NCBI GenBank assembly: GCA_024704765.1
Contig: JAKMXF010000359.1
Span: forward strand, 88,423-152,422
Origin: Oopsacas minuta
Taxonomy: Eukaryota > Porifera > Hexactinellida > Lyssacinosida > Leucopsacidae
DNA length: 64,000 nucleotides
Reading direction: 5' to 3'
The notes beneath the pieces were generated by a model. That model saw only the letters and a program-made list of their open reading frames with translations, ran no database searches and was not told where the DNA came from. The translations under genes and the position numbers were made by a program. Positions 24,221-35,688 of the stretch are shown one piece after another. Every line of letters begins with the position of its first letter. The first letter of the stretch is position 1.

Positions 24221-25204
24221 CTTAAATTTATATTGAGATTAATTGAGTTTTCATTGTATAGATTCGTGTATTAATCGGCTCAGAGCTCATGAAAGTTTAT
24301 TTCGATCTTTCATGATCAGAGGGAGTTTACTATTTCATGCAATTGTAGTACTTTTATATTTCTTCTTTTATGTACCTGCAGTGGAATCCGGATTTATCCT
24401 AATTCTTTCCAAAATTTATTTGTCTGGAAGTATACTTCTTATACACTTCCTTGTTTTATTTTAATGAAGAGAACAGATATTTCTTTTGACTCACTTTCAA
24501 AATTTGTGCTTTGTATTTTTATTTTCATTGATTACAATCCATCCTGGCAAAATTATTGAACAAGACTGTCTTTGTCCATTACGAATTGCCCTACCGCACA
24601 TTTTTCCCAATATTGTTTTATTTAGGGCCGATCCCTCGTTTAAGAAGTGTTTTCAATGGCACTTGTATTTAGCAATAATATTACCCATTCATATGTTATT
24701 AATATGTTAGATATCTAAACTAAGTTATACAAGCTTTTTTACTTTGCCCAATGGATACCAAGTGGCCCCTTTTGATACAAAGATTTTTGTAATTGAATTT
24801 TTATGTTCATTCTTTTATTCATTCTTTTATTCTGCCTTTTGTATGACTAAAATCAAATTGTCTATAGCGACTCCTAATGTTTGGAATTTCTTCTTCCCAC
24901 ACAAAATCATGTCCCACAATGGCTGTTCATTTGGAACAATTTACTGCTAACTCCTGATTAAGCGAATAGATTTTAGCCATCATTTGGTGTTCGTATTTTC
25001 ATGTTTCACTGTACTTATTTTTTGTACGGTTAAACCTTCAGGAAGTTAACACTCTGGAACAGCCAAATGTTCACATATGAGAGGTGTTCACTTTGAGAAA
25101 GAGAAAGTGTGCTCATCTTTTGGAGGTGTTCACTTTTGTACATTTATTTGTACTCCCTGTTCATCTAATTCAGTTTTGAGTTCTTTTAATGTGTATTTCT
25201 TTAG

Positions 25205-25371
25205 GATATAATGAACGAATTGTTTGATGTTACTGGAGCTGGAATAGTCGAATTGCCTTCAATTATTCCTAACCATCATGTTGATGCAATCCAGAGATTT
25301 TGGAGTGATGATGGTATACAAGAATGTTTCCGTAGAAGAAGTCAATTTCAACTCATTGATTCCGCACAGTA
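25205..25371 (+). CDS. G-protein alpha subunit, following exon
   Basis: Acceptor TTTCTTTAG ends at 25204; donor GTGAGT starts at 25372. Phase 0 at entry joins exactly to the 18061-18245 exon (RTNLPE then DIMNELFD). It exits in phase 2 within a Tyr codon. The translation carries the alpha-helical domain hallmark VDAIQRFWSDDGIQECFRRR followed by SQFQLIDSAQY, the conserved 'W.D.G(I/V)Q.C..R..(E/Q)(F/Y)QL.DSA.Y' signature of G-alpha proteins. The Ras-like half with switch regions and the receptor-binding C-terminus must lie in later exons, which I did not find in the window. The following intron would include the rosa-like element and possibly much more. Confidence 0.85.
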
Positions 25372-25859
25372 GTGAGTATTTTCTTTATTGATAATCTTAT
25401 TTATTATCGAACTTCCTGGACGTTCGTGCAGCTCCCTAAACCTGACAAGATATTTTCAATCTTATCAAAATTCACCATGTCAAAAAAATTTTTAACATGA
25501 TAATACTGCATTTTCACATCAAACACGATTCTTGTCTTACAAAGACTGTGAAGACATTTCTACTAACTAATGGAATCTCGAAACTTGGTTGTAAGATACT
25601 TTTAGCTTGAAATAGAATTATTGATTTATATTTGAGACTCGGAAAACTCGGAGTTCTTTAGGTCCTCGCTTCGGGCACGTATTGTTATTGGTCCCTATGC
25701 GACAGAATATGCTCAGCACTACTTGCCTCGAAATCAAAGAATTGTTGAAATTTTCAGATTATATTGTCCATGGTCCATCCCAAAAATATTGAATGGCATT
25801 CAGTGGAGTTGCTTTTTCGCTTCTGTTAGTGATGTCTGCACTTTGTGCCTCTGGTATTG
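25372..25859. other. Intronic sequence, nothing recognised
   Basis: Starts with the donor of the preceding exon. No element ends or coding signal seen. Confidence 0.5.
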
Positions 25860-26065
25860 AACGAAATTCTGAAAATTTTCGATTCGAATTTTGAACTTCT
25901 AGAATATTAAAAGCTGACCATGATGTCATAATTTCGTCATAGGTGTGAATTTCGTCCAAGTCTTGAACTTGCCCGAGCCAGGACAAATATACCCCTGTAT
26001 GCCAAAAATCTGCACTGGCGGTCCTCCATTTTCTTCAGTGAATTCTGAACCTACAAACATATATA
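25860..26065. repeat. Dispersed repeat R, copy 2 of 3
   Basis: Blocks CATAATTTCGTCATAG, CTTGAACTTGCCCGAG, ATGCCAAAAATCTGCACTGG and ACCTACAAACAT. It runs into a TA-rich tract where the rosa-like element inserted. Confidence 0.6.
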
Positions 26066-26067
26066 TA

Positions 26068-27427
26068 CAGGGTGGGCCGCGGGAAACCGGTTGAAACAAA
26101 TTTTGTATAATTTCTAAACAAAAAAAGATAAGTCAATTCTGTAAAAAGTATATTAAGGTTTATAAAGTGATATTATAATTTTCATTTTGTAGAGTATCTA
26201 TCCACTAATAAAATGCTCGATCCAGCTCCCATTTAAAGATATCACTTTTTGCAATCTCGTGAGAATATTTTCTGAGACTTTTTTCAGTGTTTCTGCCTTG
26301 ATCCGTCTTATTTCCCGGCGAATGTTTCTCTTGAGGTCTTCAGTAGTCACAGGGATAGGATTGGAGTAAACCTTGCTCTTCAGGTATCCCCATAAATAAA
26401 AATCACATGGGTTTAGATCTGGGCTGTAAGGTGGCCAAAAGAAGTCACAGTTTCGTACGATCAGTTTTTTGTCAAATTTCTCTCTAAGAAAGTCAAGAAC
26501 AACTTTAGCTATATGTGGGGGTGCGCCATCTTGTTGAAATGTTATACTACCAAGTTCCTTACGTCTTCTGAGAGTTGGAATGTAGTAGGACTTTAACATA
26601 TCAAGATATCGGACACCATTCACGGTCACTCTTGACCCTTCATTATTTTCATAAAAATACGGACCAATAATCCTCTTGGAGCCAACTGCACACCAGACAG
26701 TGACCTTTTCTTGTGTTAAAGGCTTACTATCAAGTGGATCTGGCTTTTCCTCACCCCAAATTCTCATGTTCTGTTTATTAACATGTCCAGAAAAGTGAAA
26801 ATGAGCCTCGTCACTCCAGTCAATATTACCGATGTCAATTTCCTTCTTCTCAACCTTCCCTGCGATAAGCTTTGCAAAAGTCAATCTCTTCTCTTTTTGG
26901 ACAGTAGATTGCTTCTGTAAGATATGTATCTTATATGAGAAGAGATTGAGATCATCTACAAGAATCCTCCTGACTATTGTCCTGGACAATTGAAGTTCTC
27001 TTGAAAGCCTCCTTGATGAACGATGTGGTGAATCGCAAGTTTACGCTTTACTTTTTCGATGTTATTGGGGGTCCTCATTGTCTGGCATGGTCCTGGTCTA
27101 GCTGTATCAACTACAGTACCATTCTCCTCAAACCTCTTGACAATATTTTTGATGGTATCTAGTTTAGGAACAGTTCTAGAGTTATAGAATCTTCTAAATC
27201 TTCTCTACGTTGTAACTATGGAACCATGATTTTTGTATTTCCATTTTAAGACATTAGTCCTTTCTTCCAGTTTCAGCCTTGTCATAACTTCCTATTGATC
27301 TAATTGTTAATTAAACACAAAATAGCATTCTTCTAGCTACAAAATGAAATGTTTGCAATCGGTAATGGATATACGTGTGCCGAGTTATGATCATTCTATT
27401 TCAACCGATTTCCCGTGGCCCACCCTG
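26068..27427 (-). mobile_element. DD41D (rosa-like) Tc1/mariner element
   Basis: 1360 bp with ends CAGGGTGGGCCGCGGGAAAC (26068) and ...TTTCCCGTGGCCCACCCTG (27427), TA on both sides, inserted in a TA microsatellite. Coding strand is minus. The spacing of the last two catalytic acids (41 residues) is the one described for the rosa/DD41D group. Confidence 0.93.
26198..27285 (-). pseudogene. DD41D transposase, one stop and one frameshift
   Basis: Begins at ATG 27285 (MTRLKLEERTNVLKWKYKNH), has an in-frame TAG after about 26 codons, continues through a helix-turn-helix region (IKNIVKRFEENGTVVDTARP) and shifts frame near 27010. From 26989 a 263-codon frame is intact to 26198. It has IDWSDEAHFHFSG (first Asp), VTVWCAVGSKRIIGPYF, FQQDGAPPHIAKVV (second Asp) and PPYSPDLNPCDFYLWGYLK (third Asp). 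All three catalytic Asp codons are kept; 41 residues separate the last two. The joined length of about 360 residues is normal for the group. With only two lesions it is one of the better preserved transposases here. Confidence 0.9.
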
Positions 27428-27449
27428 TATATATATATATATATATATA
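27428..27449. repeat. TA microsatellite
   Basis: Eleven TA units directly after the rosa-like element; shorter TA runs sit on the other side (26061-26067). Confidence 0.9.
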
Positions 27450-27872
27450 CACAGTCTATAACATAAATATTGAAAATTGCTCCTATATCTGTTGCTTCAA
27501 TAACACAGGCCAACAAAATTTAACTTCATTTTCTCATCAAGTATTAGATTGACATTTTCTAAGCTAGTTTTTTACGCTGAATGCAAATCTACTTTCAGAT
27601 TCTTTCCAGCACGTCCAGTTTTTTTCCATCTACAAGTCAACGATTTTTATGTATTTCCTAAGTTTTTCCTGTTATTTTATGGTAATGGCTGTCTTTTTGT
27701 CTTCTTACATGATAGCCATCTGAAATAAATCAACGTTTCGATGTTTTAGATTAATGCCAAGATAATATCAGTTATTATCCTAGCTCTTACATATAATTAT
27801 TCACATTCATGCTTGTGTCAACTACTCACAAACTAAGGGGAAATACATATCCATCTAGAAGTATAAAGGTAG
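27450..27872. other. No gene seen
   Basis: AT-rich spacer. It was checked for a further G-alpha exon; none was recognised. Confidence 0.5.
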
Positions 27873-29430
27873 CTAACTAAATTGAAAGTGTTGAGAGTAC
27901 GACTTCCTTTTATATATCTTGTTAGGATTATCTCTGAAGAGCCTCCAACAGAAATCGGACATCATGCCCTCATTCCAGAAACCTTGGCATCTGGTTTCCA
28001 TCTCCTGTATGTCTTGGTGGAATCTCTCACCCTGTTCATCACTTCCAGCACCAAGGTTCTCAGGGAAAGAATCAAGGTGAGAGTGCAAGAAGTGAAGTTC
28101 TAGCGACATGCGACAGCCCATCTTCTCTTATGCGTTAAGCAAGGTTTCCACTCCTTCTCTGTAGTTGGACGACTTCTTGTTGCCCAAAAAGTTTTCACAA
28201 ACCCATTTGAAAGAATTCCAAGCACTCATTTCTAATTCGGATAATGTCTTCTCGAAATCTGGATCCTGAATACTTGTCTGATTTGTGGTCTTACAAATAC
28301 TCCCTCTTTTAACTTTGCCTCGCTTAGTTTCAGATAATAGCCTACCAAATGCAGAAATCCTGCTGAATTTGTTTCGCCCATTGTTTTAACGAATGTTTTC
28401 ATTAATCCAAGTTTAATATGAAGTGAGGGTAAGAAAACTTTGTTTGGATCTACCAATGGCGAATGCTGTAAATTGGTTTTCCCCACTTCATAGGTTCTCT
28501 TCGGCCAATCACATTTTTTATAATGTTCACCAGTTGCTCGGCTGTCCCATAGACATAGGAAACAACAATACTTTGTAAAACCTTGTTGCAAGCCCATCAA
28601 TAGCCCGATTATCTTAAGATCACCGCAGATATTCCATATATGTGTTCTATACTGTATTGCCTCCAAAGCTTCCTGCAAATTGACGAAGATTTCTATGAGA
28701 TAGACGGAGTGAGCAATTGGAATGCCAGGCTTTCTATTTCCGTTATGCAACAGAACAGCTTTCAAACTGCGTTTTGACGAGTCGATGAAAAGGCGCCAAT
28801 CAGAGGAAGAATGTTCTTGTAATACGTTTGCATAGAGTCCTTCGATATCATTACAATAGCACAGTGGACCATCAGTGGTGTAGTATTGAGCGAGATCGAA
28901 ATTTCGCTTGCGATAGTGGGATACTAGGACATCTTTGTCGAGTAGGTTTTTCTGTTTAAGCCTGGATGCAAGGAGTTGAGCTTTGTCTTTAGATGAGTCT
29001 AGATCCCTGACCAGGTCATTCAATTCTCCCTGTGTAAATGTTTGTGGCTCTAGTAATTCATCTTCCGGAACATAATTAGCATCTGTAGAATCTGCATGGA
29101 CATCTTCCACCATATCAGACCCGATTTTAATTTGCTGTGGCTTGGGAAATGGGATTGGTAATGAGATGTCGTGTGGAATTGGCCTGCGAGCAGAATCCAA
29201 GTCTGGGTAAACAAGAGCGTACTTATTCTTGGATGAGAATCCTGTAATGTCGATAAGGCAAAAGTAACAATCATCAAGGTGATTTTTCTGTTCCCTCCAG
29301 ACCATGAGTATTGCAAATGGCATTGAAACTTTCCTTTTGTTCAACCAATTACGTAGTCCACTTGAACAAGAAGTGCATATAACATGTGGTGCTCACGACT
29401 TGTCTTGGCCACCAAGTGGACATTCGAAGT
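27873..29430 (-). pseudogene. Repetitive arthropod-type protein of unknown function, decayed
   Basis: The main frame of 370 codons (29344-28232) has CYFCLIDITGFSSKNKYAL, DWRLFIDSSKRSLKAVLLHN, CGDLKIIGLLMGLQQGFTKY, CCFLCLWDSRA and LPSLHIKLGLMKTFVKTMG. Upstream (to about 29430) the frame goes on as ECPLGGQDKS, a stop, then HVICTSCSSGLRNWL. Near 28265 a frameshift leads to DPDFEKTLSELEMSAWNSF; after one TAA near 28131 it ends with LHFLHSHLDSFPENLG, SDEQGERFHQDIQEME and FCWRLFRD, stopping at 27873. From memory, proteins with the IDSSKRSLK..LLHNGN and SDEQGERFHQDI motifs are very common uncharacterised repeats in arthropod genomes and probably belong to a DNA transposon. The biochemical role is unknown. 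A related fragment is carried inside element X. Confidence 0.75.
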
Positions 29431-29899
29431 ACAATTTGTATATGTTCTTTAATTGATTTGTGATTTTACGCAAAAAAGACCACAAACGCAACAGAAATTG
29501 TCGGGATGAGTTCTACAATTGCGATGCATGTTTGTAATTTGAGTTGCTTGAATTCGCATATGTAAAGTCATTTATAATCCAGATTATTGAATCAAAATAG
29601 GCATGCTCATATAGCAATTTGGTACCCAGGTAATACTATATTATTGAAAAAATGGATATTGGATTTCAGGATAACTAGACGTGCTAGGGAAATTCTGATT
29701 GCAGATTCGAGTTCAGCATTCAAAAGTATGCTAAGATAAATGTATGTGATCTCTGATGAGAAATCTTGTTGAGTTGTGTAATATTCGCTTAATCAAGTTA
29801 TCAATAGTACAATGCACTAATAATACAGAACCAATCAATATTTAATTGGGACTCTATTCGATTCTATGACCATTTTACAACGTCGCGGTAGTGAATCTC
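29431..29899. other. No gene seen
   Basis: AT-rich. Possible upstream part of the element coding for the neighbouring unknown protein, but no terminal repeats were found. Confidence 0.4.
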
Positions 29900-30804
29900 A
29901 GCAGGGCTGAAGAAAATCAGGACTTATGTCTGCCCACAATAATTCTAGCTCTCTCTTGAGTTCAAAAATTGTCCTGGGACCGCGTTTCAAAAGTTCTGGT
30001 TTTGCCTAAGCGAACAGATTGCCAATAGGGTTTAAATCTGGACTTTGGAATGGCCATGGTATTTGTTTAGGATATTTTTTTATCACAAATGCGTCAGTAA
30101 CTTTAGAAGTGTGTTTGAGATCATTATCCATTGCCAGGCGCCATTGGTCCTGATGAAATTTCAGCCTGGGTTAGCAAATGGCCTTCTAAAATGCGTATGA
30201 ACATCTTAGAGCCATATAGTCAGTGAAGATACAGAGTGGAAATGTTCCCATTGAGCTAAATGCAGCCTATACATTAATTTTTGGGACATGTTTCGTTGTT
30301 GGAACCACACGTGTTTTCCAAGATTTTGTCCACATTTTATCTTTCCTCTACCGAGCCATATAGACATCTCATCGGCAAAAACAGTTTGCGCTTATGATTT
30401 CTTAGGATACATGTGCTTTCTGGCCCATTTTATTCGAAAGATTTTGGGTTTTTCACTTACTAAGGGTGGATTAGATGGATATTTCTTAGTGTAATCGACC
30501 GTTTTTAAGGCACGCCAAACGGTTTCATGAGATGGCCTGCCAGGAATAAGATGGGCTGAATACCTTGTAGACAAATATGGCCTACCTCTAATTTGCTGGG
30601 CCAGACTTCTTAGAATGGAGAGTCTCATAGTAGGTGGCCTTCCAGACCCTCTCTTGCCCCCAAACCAACAATATTTGACTCTCTAGATTTTACTCTATAG
30701 ACTGTCGCCAAACTTACACCCAAAGATTTTGAAATATCCTTCATAGAAAGTTCACCACGTTTTATTAGAACATCCATTGGCTCTCTTTTCTGTTTTTCAT
30801 TCAT
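29900..30804 (-). pseudogene. Tc1-type transposase, heavily decayed
   Basis: ATG at 30804 opens MNEKQKREPMDVLIKRGELS and the helix-turn-helix KDISKSLGVSLATVYRVKSR. A frameshift then leads to GSGRPPTMRLSILRSLAQQI and to 30628-30392, with SHETVWRALKTVDYTKKY. Next comes FADEMSIWLGRGK (first Asp region, after a stop). Beyond this only scattered Tc1-like words survive (e.g. a block reading FHQDQWRLAMDNDL-like in mixed frames, 30100-30170). Terminal repeats were not found. Inactive. Confidence 0.75.
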
Positions 30805-30849
30805 AGTTAGATCTAACTGTTTACATTATTAATTGTATATATTAAAACA

Positions 30850-32760
30850 AATTATCCGGACGAAAAGTTGAATATTACGTCACACAAATTTCTGACTCCT
30901 ATCCTAGTGAAAAAATGCCCAAAAAATCTAACAAAGGTCATTAATAAGTAAAAATATATCAAGTCAAGTGATTTTGAGTAGTTGGAATCCAGCTTATTAC
31001 TAAACACTGAGAGTTAATGTGGTAGGATAGTAATATATCAATTTTCTCAATTTTTATCTTACAGACTGTATATTTTTCATTATCGGATATTTTTGAGTGA
31101 CATTGTTGCTACAGTACAGGCATCGAGATCTGTTAAATTTGTCTTGCACTGCTGCTACTTAAGCTGTAAGATGATAATTTCTAGTACCCTTACCTCCTAG
31201 ATGTTGCTCAGATGTCTCAATATCTTCTAGATGTTGCTCTGGATGTTTTTAAGCAATATCTAGTTACTTATTTTGATATTTATTGTATTAGTTAATGAAA
31301 TTGCTTCAAATTGTAGTATTGGTGATATGTTCCACAATTCTTACTCTTTTTAAGAGTTTGGCCTTGGATTAGTGTCAAAATGCCTAACAATGCAATGTTT
31401 CTCATGTGTGTTTCTACCTCTTACATGTAGCCCTGTGTGTTTTGATCAAAATTTTGTTATTTTATGGGATTTAAACTTATATGTTCTAGTATTTTCTTCC
31501 AAATTTATCCGATCCCTGGACCGTTGTTATATATTATTCAATTCCAGTATTTGTACCTTACTCCATGTTCAATTTCTAGTATCCCGTTAATTTACTTTAC
31601 CCACATACTAAAGCCTTTGAGTCTCATCTGCTTCAATCCTAAAATCCTGCAAATTTAACCCCATTGGCGACTGCCCCAACTCATTCCAACATGTCCTTGC
31701 TCTAATTCATTAACAAAATTTAATATTTCCACATCCTACTATACTTAGGACCCCAAAACTCCTTCAGGATTTGTACCTTGGATGTATCTGTCTGGTTAAG
31801 TATTTCTGTGTTTACTATATTTCCATACGTCCCATTTTGACCGAATACATGTATTGCATATATGTAGGACAACAAATATTATCAACCAATATAAGTGCAT
31901 GCTAAAATACTTCATCATTGTGTCAATATATTTGTCTAGTAAGTATTTATCTGACAGAATGTGTCCTTCCTTGATGTATTGTTGAACGTTAAATATTGGA
32001 TATTTCATGCTTTTATATACATCGACCAAATCTTGAAGGCAAAAGTTGTCTCGTTCTTGAGTTACAGCACACAGCATATCTCACACTTTACTATTATATT
32101 ATATAGCGATAATCGTGAATGTTTTTGCTCATGCAGGATAGCCAATTCATTGTAAATTTCAGACTTCCCATGACCGTATAATACATTTGATGTGATATAT
32201 CTCTTACAAAGCGACCTAATTGCTACTATGCTCATATATTGTCATTTTGTTACATTACGCTATATTATTCAGACATATCACATCGGAAGTATTTTGAAGA
32301 TGTGGGCGGTTGACTATTTTCCACAAATTGGCCTTCCAGATTTAACAGTGGCTCATTCCCTTATAAATGAATTGGTTGATACTTTGTTGTTCTACATAAA
32401 TGCTATCCATTTTTCGAGCAAAAATGAACAATTTCTGGTATATAGAAACTGCATGCAAATACTCCGGTCGACACGTTCATCCCTGGCCCATAATGCTAAA
32501 AGAGTTGGGGGCCTTGTGTATAACATATAATTCCTAGTTTCAATTCAGTGATTATCAATTCTAGGTCATTCAAACTTATTGCGGGTCATGTGGTGAAATC
32601 TAACCTAAACACTATGCATTAATTGCAGTTACAATTATTACTAATTCAAATAATCCTCTTCCACTCCTACACACTGTTTTTTATGTGGGTAGAGCGACGC
32701 TCTACCTACTTAAACACTCATTTATGTACTCTTCTTCGGGATAGATTTAAATTTCTGGTC
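30850..32760. other. No gene supported
   Basis: AT-rich. A direct duplication of CTAGATGTTGCTC occurs near 31197-31245. Frames at 31372-31658, 31796-32155 and 32192-32530 have no recognisable domains. A palindrome GGTAGAGCG-A-CGCTCTACC lies near 32690. Confidence 0.45.
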
Positions 32761-35042
32761 CAGGGCCGCTCCTAGGGTATGTGGCGGGACAAACTCCATA
32801 CCTTAAAGGTAGATTTAGTTTTGGAGAATAGGAAAAAATCGCAAGGAGCTAGGTCTGATGAGTATGGAGGCTGTCTTATTAAATCTAACCCCTCTGCGTC
32901 CAAGAAATTTTTGTGAACTTAGTTGCCTAACGAGTATAATTATTCTCAAGGGAGCAGGAGCATTCGTCTGGAATTTCTGCTAATTGTTCTCTGAGTGTAT
33001 GCAAACATCGTATTCTGTATTCTATTTGAAATGTCACAATATTGTAATGTAACATGTGCAGGTCCGGTGAGAGGGGGGTTTAGTGATCCCAATGAACCGG
33101 ATTGCGTGGCAAGAGGGGGTGTTAAAGATTGAAATTGTTATTACTGTATATATTTATGGTTGGGTTCAACAGTCAAGTGAAGTTCTTGTGAACTTGTTAT
33201 TGTGTTACTTTGCTAGAATATTTGAAATTTCAATTATATTACAAGTAATTACTACGACTTTACATTTAATAATCAATATTTAATTGAGTTTTCTCCCCCA
33301 AATCATTACAACTTAGTGAATGTTTATTTGGTTTATTATTTACAAGTCAAGTAAATAATCAATTTGTGACACCATTATTTTTATAAACTCCTTGAATACA
33401 CATATGGTATACAGACTATTTGATCTTGTCGCCCAAATTCGGGATTGCCCTTCGTTTCTCAATCATGGCATTCATTTTCTGTTAATTATAGCGAACAATG
33501 TTACAATACTTGTTCTAGTAGTAAAACGAGTAGAATTGAAATTCTATAATTTGAATAAAAAATCCTCACTCGAAGTACTATAAATTTCATCTGTACTTGT
33601 ACTGGGACGTAGTTATGCTTGCGAACTATCAAAATTTATTCATCTAACCTTGTTATGAGTACATTTGTTAGCACTTATTATATTCCAAAGGTTCTTACTA
33701 TTCCAAGTGCTCTAGTGTATCCTAATGGTCATTTGCATGATGACATTTGTCAAAATTTCTTGAGGAATGGAAGGACTCAACAAAGCTGAGAGATCTTGCT
33801 ATATTCACTTTCAAAAACGCATTGGCAAGATAAGTTGATTTTACCGATATTATCAACTTATTTGCTGAGAAATAGCACAGTAAGCATTCATATTAGTTAT
33901 CAATGAGTTCCATGATTTGTAGGCAAGTGCATAAAATTCGAAATAGTATTTTCATTCTGTCAAATCATACATAACGATCCCGCGGGATAATGTGGGACCA
34001 TGTCCCGAAATTTCTCTCACGAGCTCTGATCATTAGTGATTCATTACTAATTCATCTTCCAAATTTTCCTGAGACCTAATATTAGGTTGTAGCTACAGTG
34101 CCTTTTCCGGCAGTCAGCTAAATTATAGTCATTGGCAATATGTTACGTATTTACAGTCGAAATTACTTCAAAATGGATAATGACATCTTGTATCTCTAAG
34201 AAATCTGCCCCCAAACAGGCCCTCACATATTAGGTGCCCTGACAAAATCCATACTGAACTTTTGTAATGTTTACTTTAGATTTTTACCTTTTATACCTGT
34301 CTCGTTTGAAGAATCTCACGTGATGTCCAGCCTACTTGCTTATAACCGACTGGAATTCCATTTATACATTTACTAGTCACTAGTAGATTTACGATCCTTT
34401 ACTTCCTCTCTAATCCGTTCTTCTGCCCTGATAGGCGAAAGAGGATCATCTGAGCAGACGAATTGTTGTGTATAATTGGTTTGGGAAGATAACACAAAGT
34501 TATGAGTTAGCTCTAAATTTTTCTTACAAAAAATCTTCCGATGATTCTAATATTCCTGGCAAAATGCTGAATAATGCACTTTTGAGCTAAATATTGCGAA
34601 GTGGATAAATTCTGCCATTTTGTCATATGATTAGACATTTATCTACTTCTTCAAATTTGCAATATTCCCATGGCTTTCCCTTTACGAGGTATGAGCTAGG
34701 GTATACTGTTTTTGTGCTTAATTTATTTTATCAAAATTATGAATCTTAGTTGTCGAACTAAATTTATTATACATACTTACATTTATACTTTTATTTATAA
34801 TCTCTTTTAACGCGTATTTGATTTTCTTGCCCTCATTATTTCAAATTAAAACCAACTTTTCTGCCACTGAGCTTATATTGGGTGACTAAATATTTAATGA
34901 CCGTCGTATTCTATTTATATAGTCATAACATAGAGTAAATCTTTGCATGTGCAAGTACTCAACTTCATCTTATATATATAATTATATAGGGCCCCCACAA
35001 AATGTTTTGCCCATGTGCCCCCACTGCCTAAATCCGGGCCTA
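32761..35042. mobile_element. Possible hAT-type termini around non-coding DNA
   Basis: CAGGGCCGCTCCTAGGG at 32761 and ...CTAAATCCGGGCCTA ending 35042 (with GGGCCCCCACAAAATG inside) are in the style of hAT ends. The 8-bp flanks (TTCTGGTC and GTTATCAA) do not match and no transposase is visible between them, so they may belong to different, broken elements. Near 32825-32910 a short frame looks like decayed transposase coding but is too weak to name. Confidence 0.3.
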
Positions 35043-35049
35043 GTTATCA

Positions 35050-35688
35050 AGGTAGTATTATTATAGTCCTAACTTGATTTTTATTTCTTATTTATTGCCA
35101 TTTTCGAAACATTTTTGTGGAAATCTAAAGATACATTTGTGTGTATCTTCGATATAACTGACACGCAACTTGCTGTGACTCTTTAACACTATGGATGTCA
35201 TCCATTTGGTGTAAATAGGTTTATTCTATTATTTAGGGGGCCTTGCCCACTAAATGTTGTCATGCACTATGTATGTAAACCAACACATTTTAATAGTTTT
35301 AAGTATACTCCTGCCTTCCAAAGTTTGATATATCATCATTTTATTGTTGAATAGACATTTTGGACGAATTTAGCCATATTTCTGTTGTCTTTTCAGGTGT
35401 TGTTCGTTATCTAACGACTTACTCGAGATTACTCAAGTAAAGACAATTTGAGGTGTATTAGATTTTGATTAACTAAATATAGGTTTGGTCCGAATAGTTA
35501 ACATTCATTAATACTTGTGTATATGAACATATTAACTTATCATTCAATAGGCATAGAACTTTGAATTTTAATGAAAATCTGGGGGGGGCGGAGCAGTGAC
35601 CAAGCGCCTGGCTGCGCAACTACCAATCGATTAAGAGATATTATTAGTTCGTAATTTATTATTAATATAAGTATAAATAGACCAGGGT
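35050..35688. other. No gene seen
   Basis: AT-rich except for a GC-rich patch near 35580-35630 (GGGGGGGGCGGAGCAGTGAC) that may be the 3' end of the neighbouring hAT. No matching inverted end was found. Confidence 0.4.

Larger units (their letters stand above)
18246..25204 (+). other. G-alpha intron of about 7 kb filled with transposons
   Basis: Bounded by donor GTAAGT at 18246 and acceptor TTTCTTTAG ending 25204. It contains mariner A, mariner B split by element X, and dispersed repeats. Host-like sequence free of recognised elements is limited to roughly 18250-18620, 19925-21035 and 24220-25200. In the latter, frames at 24243-24464, 24486-24710 and 24744-24950 have hydrophobic low-complexity translations without motifs and are not supported as genes. 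Confidence 0.75.

Noticed and set aside
23918-24950. Several overlapping hydrophobic frames as a membrane-protein gene
   Set aside because: They are T-rich intron sequence; part of them is repeat R and none continue through plausible splice sites.
28232-29344. Intact functional gene
   Set aside because: The frame needs a stop skipped upstream, a frameshift near 28265 and a stop near 28131 to cover the family's full length.
32761-35042. A defined hAT element between the two CAGGGCC-like ends
   Set aside because: The 8-bp flanks do not match and no coding is seen, so only possible termini are reported.
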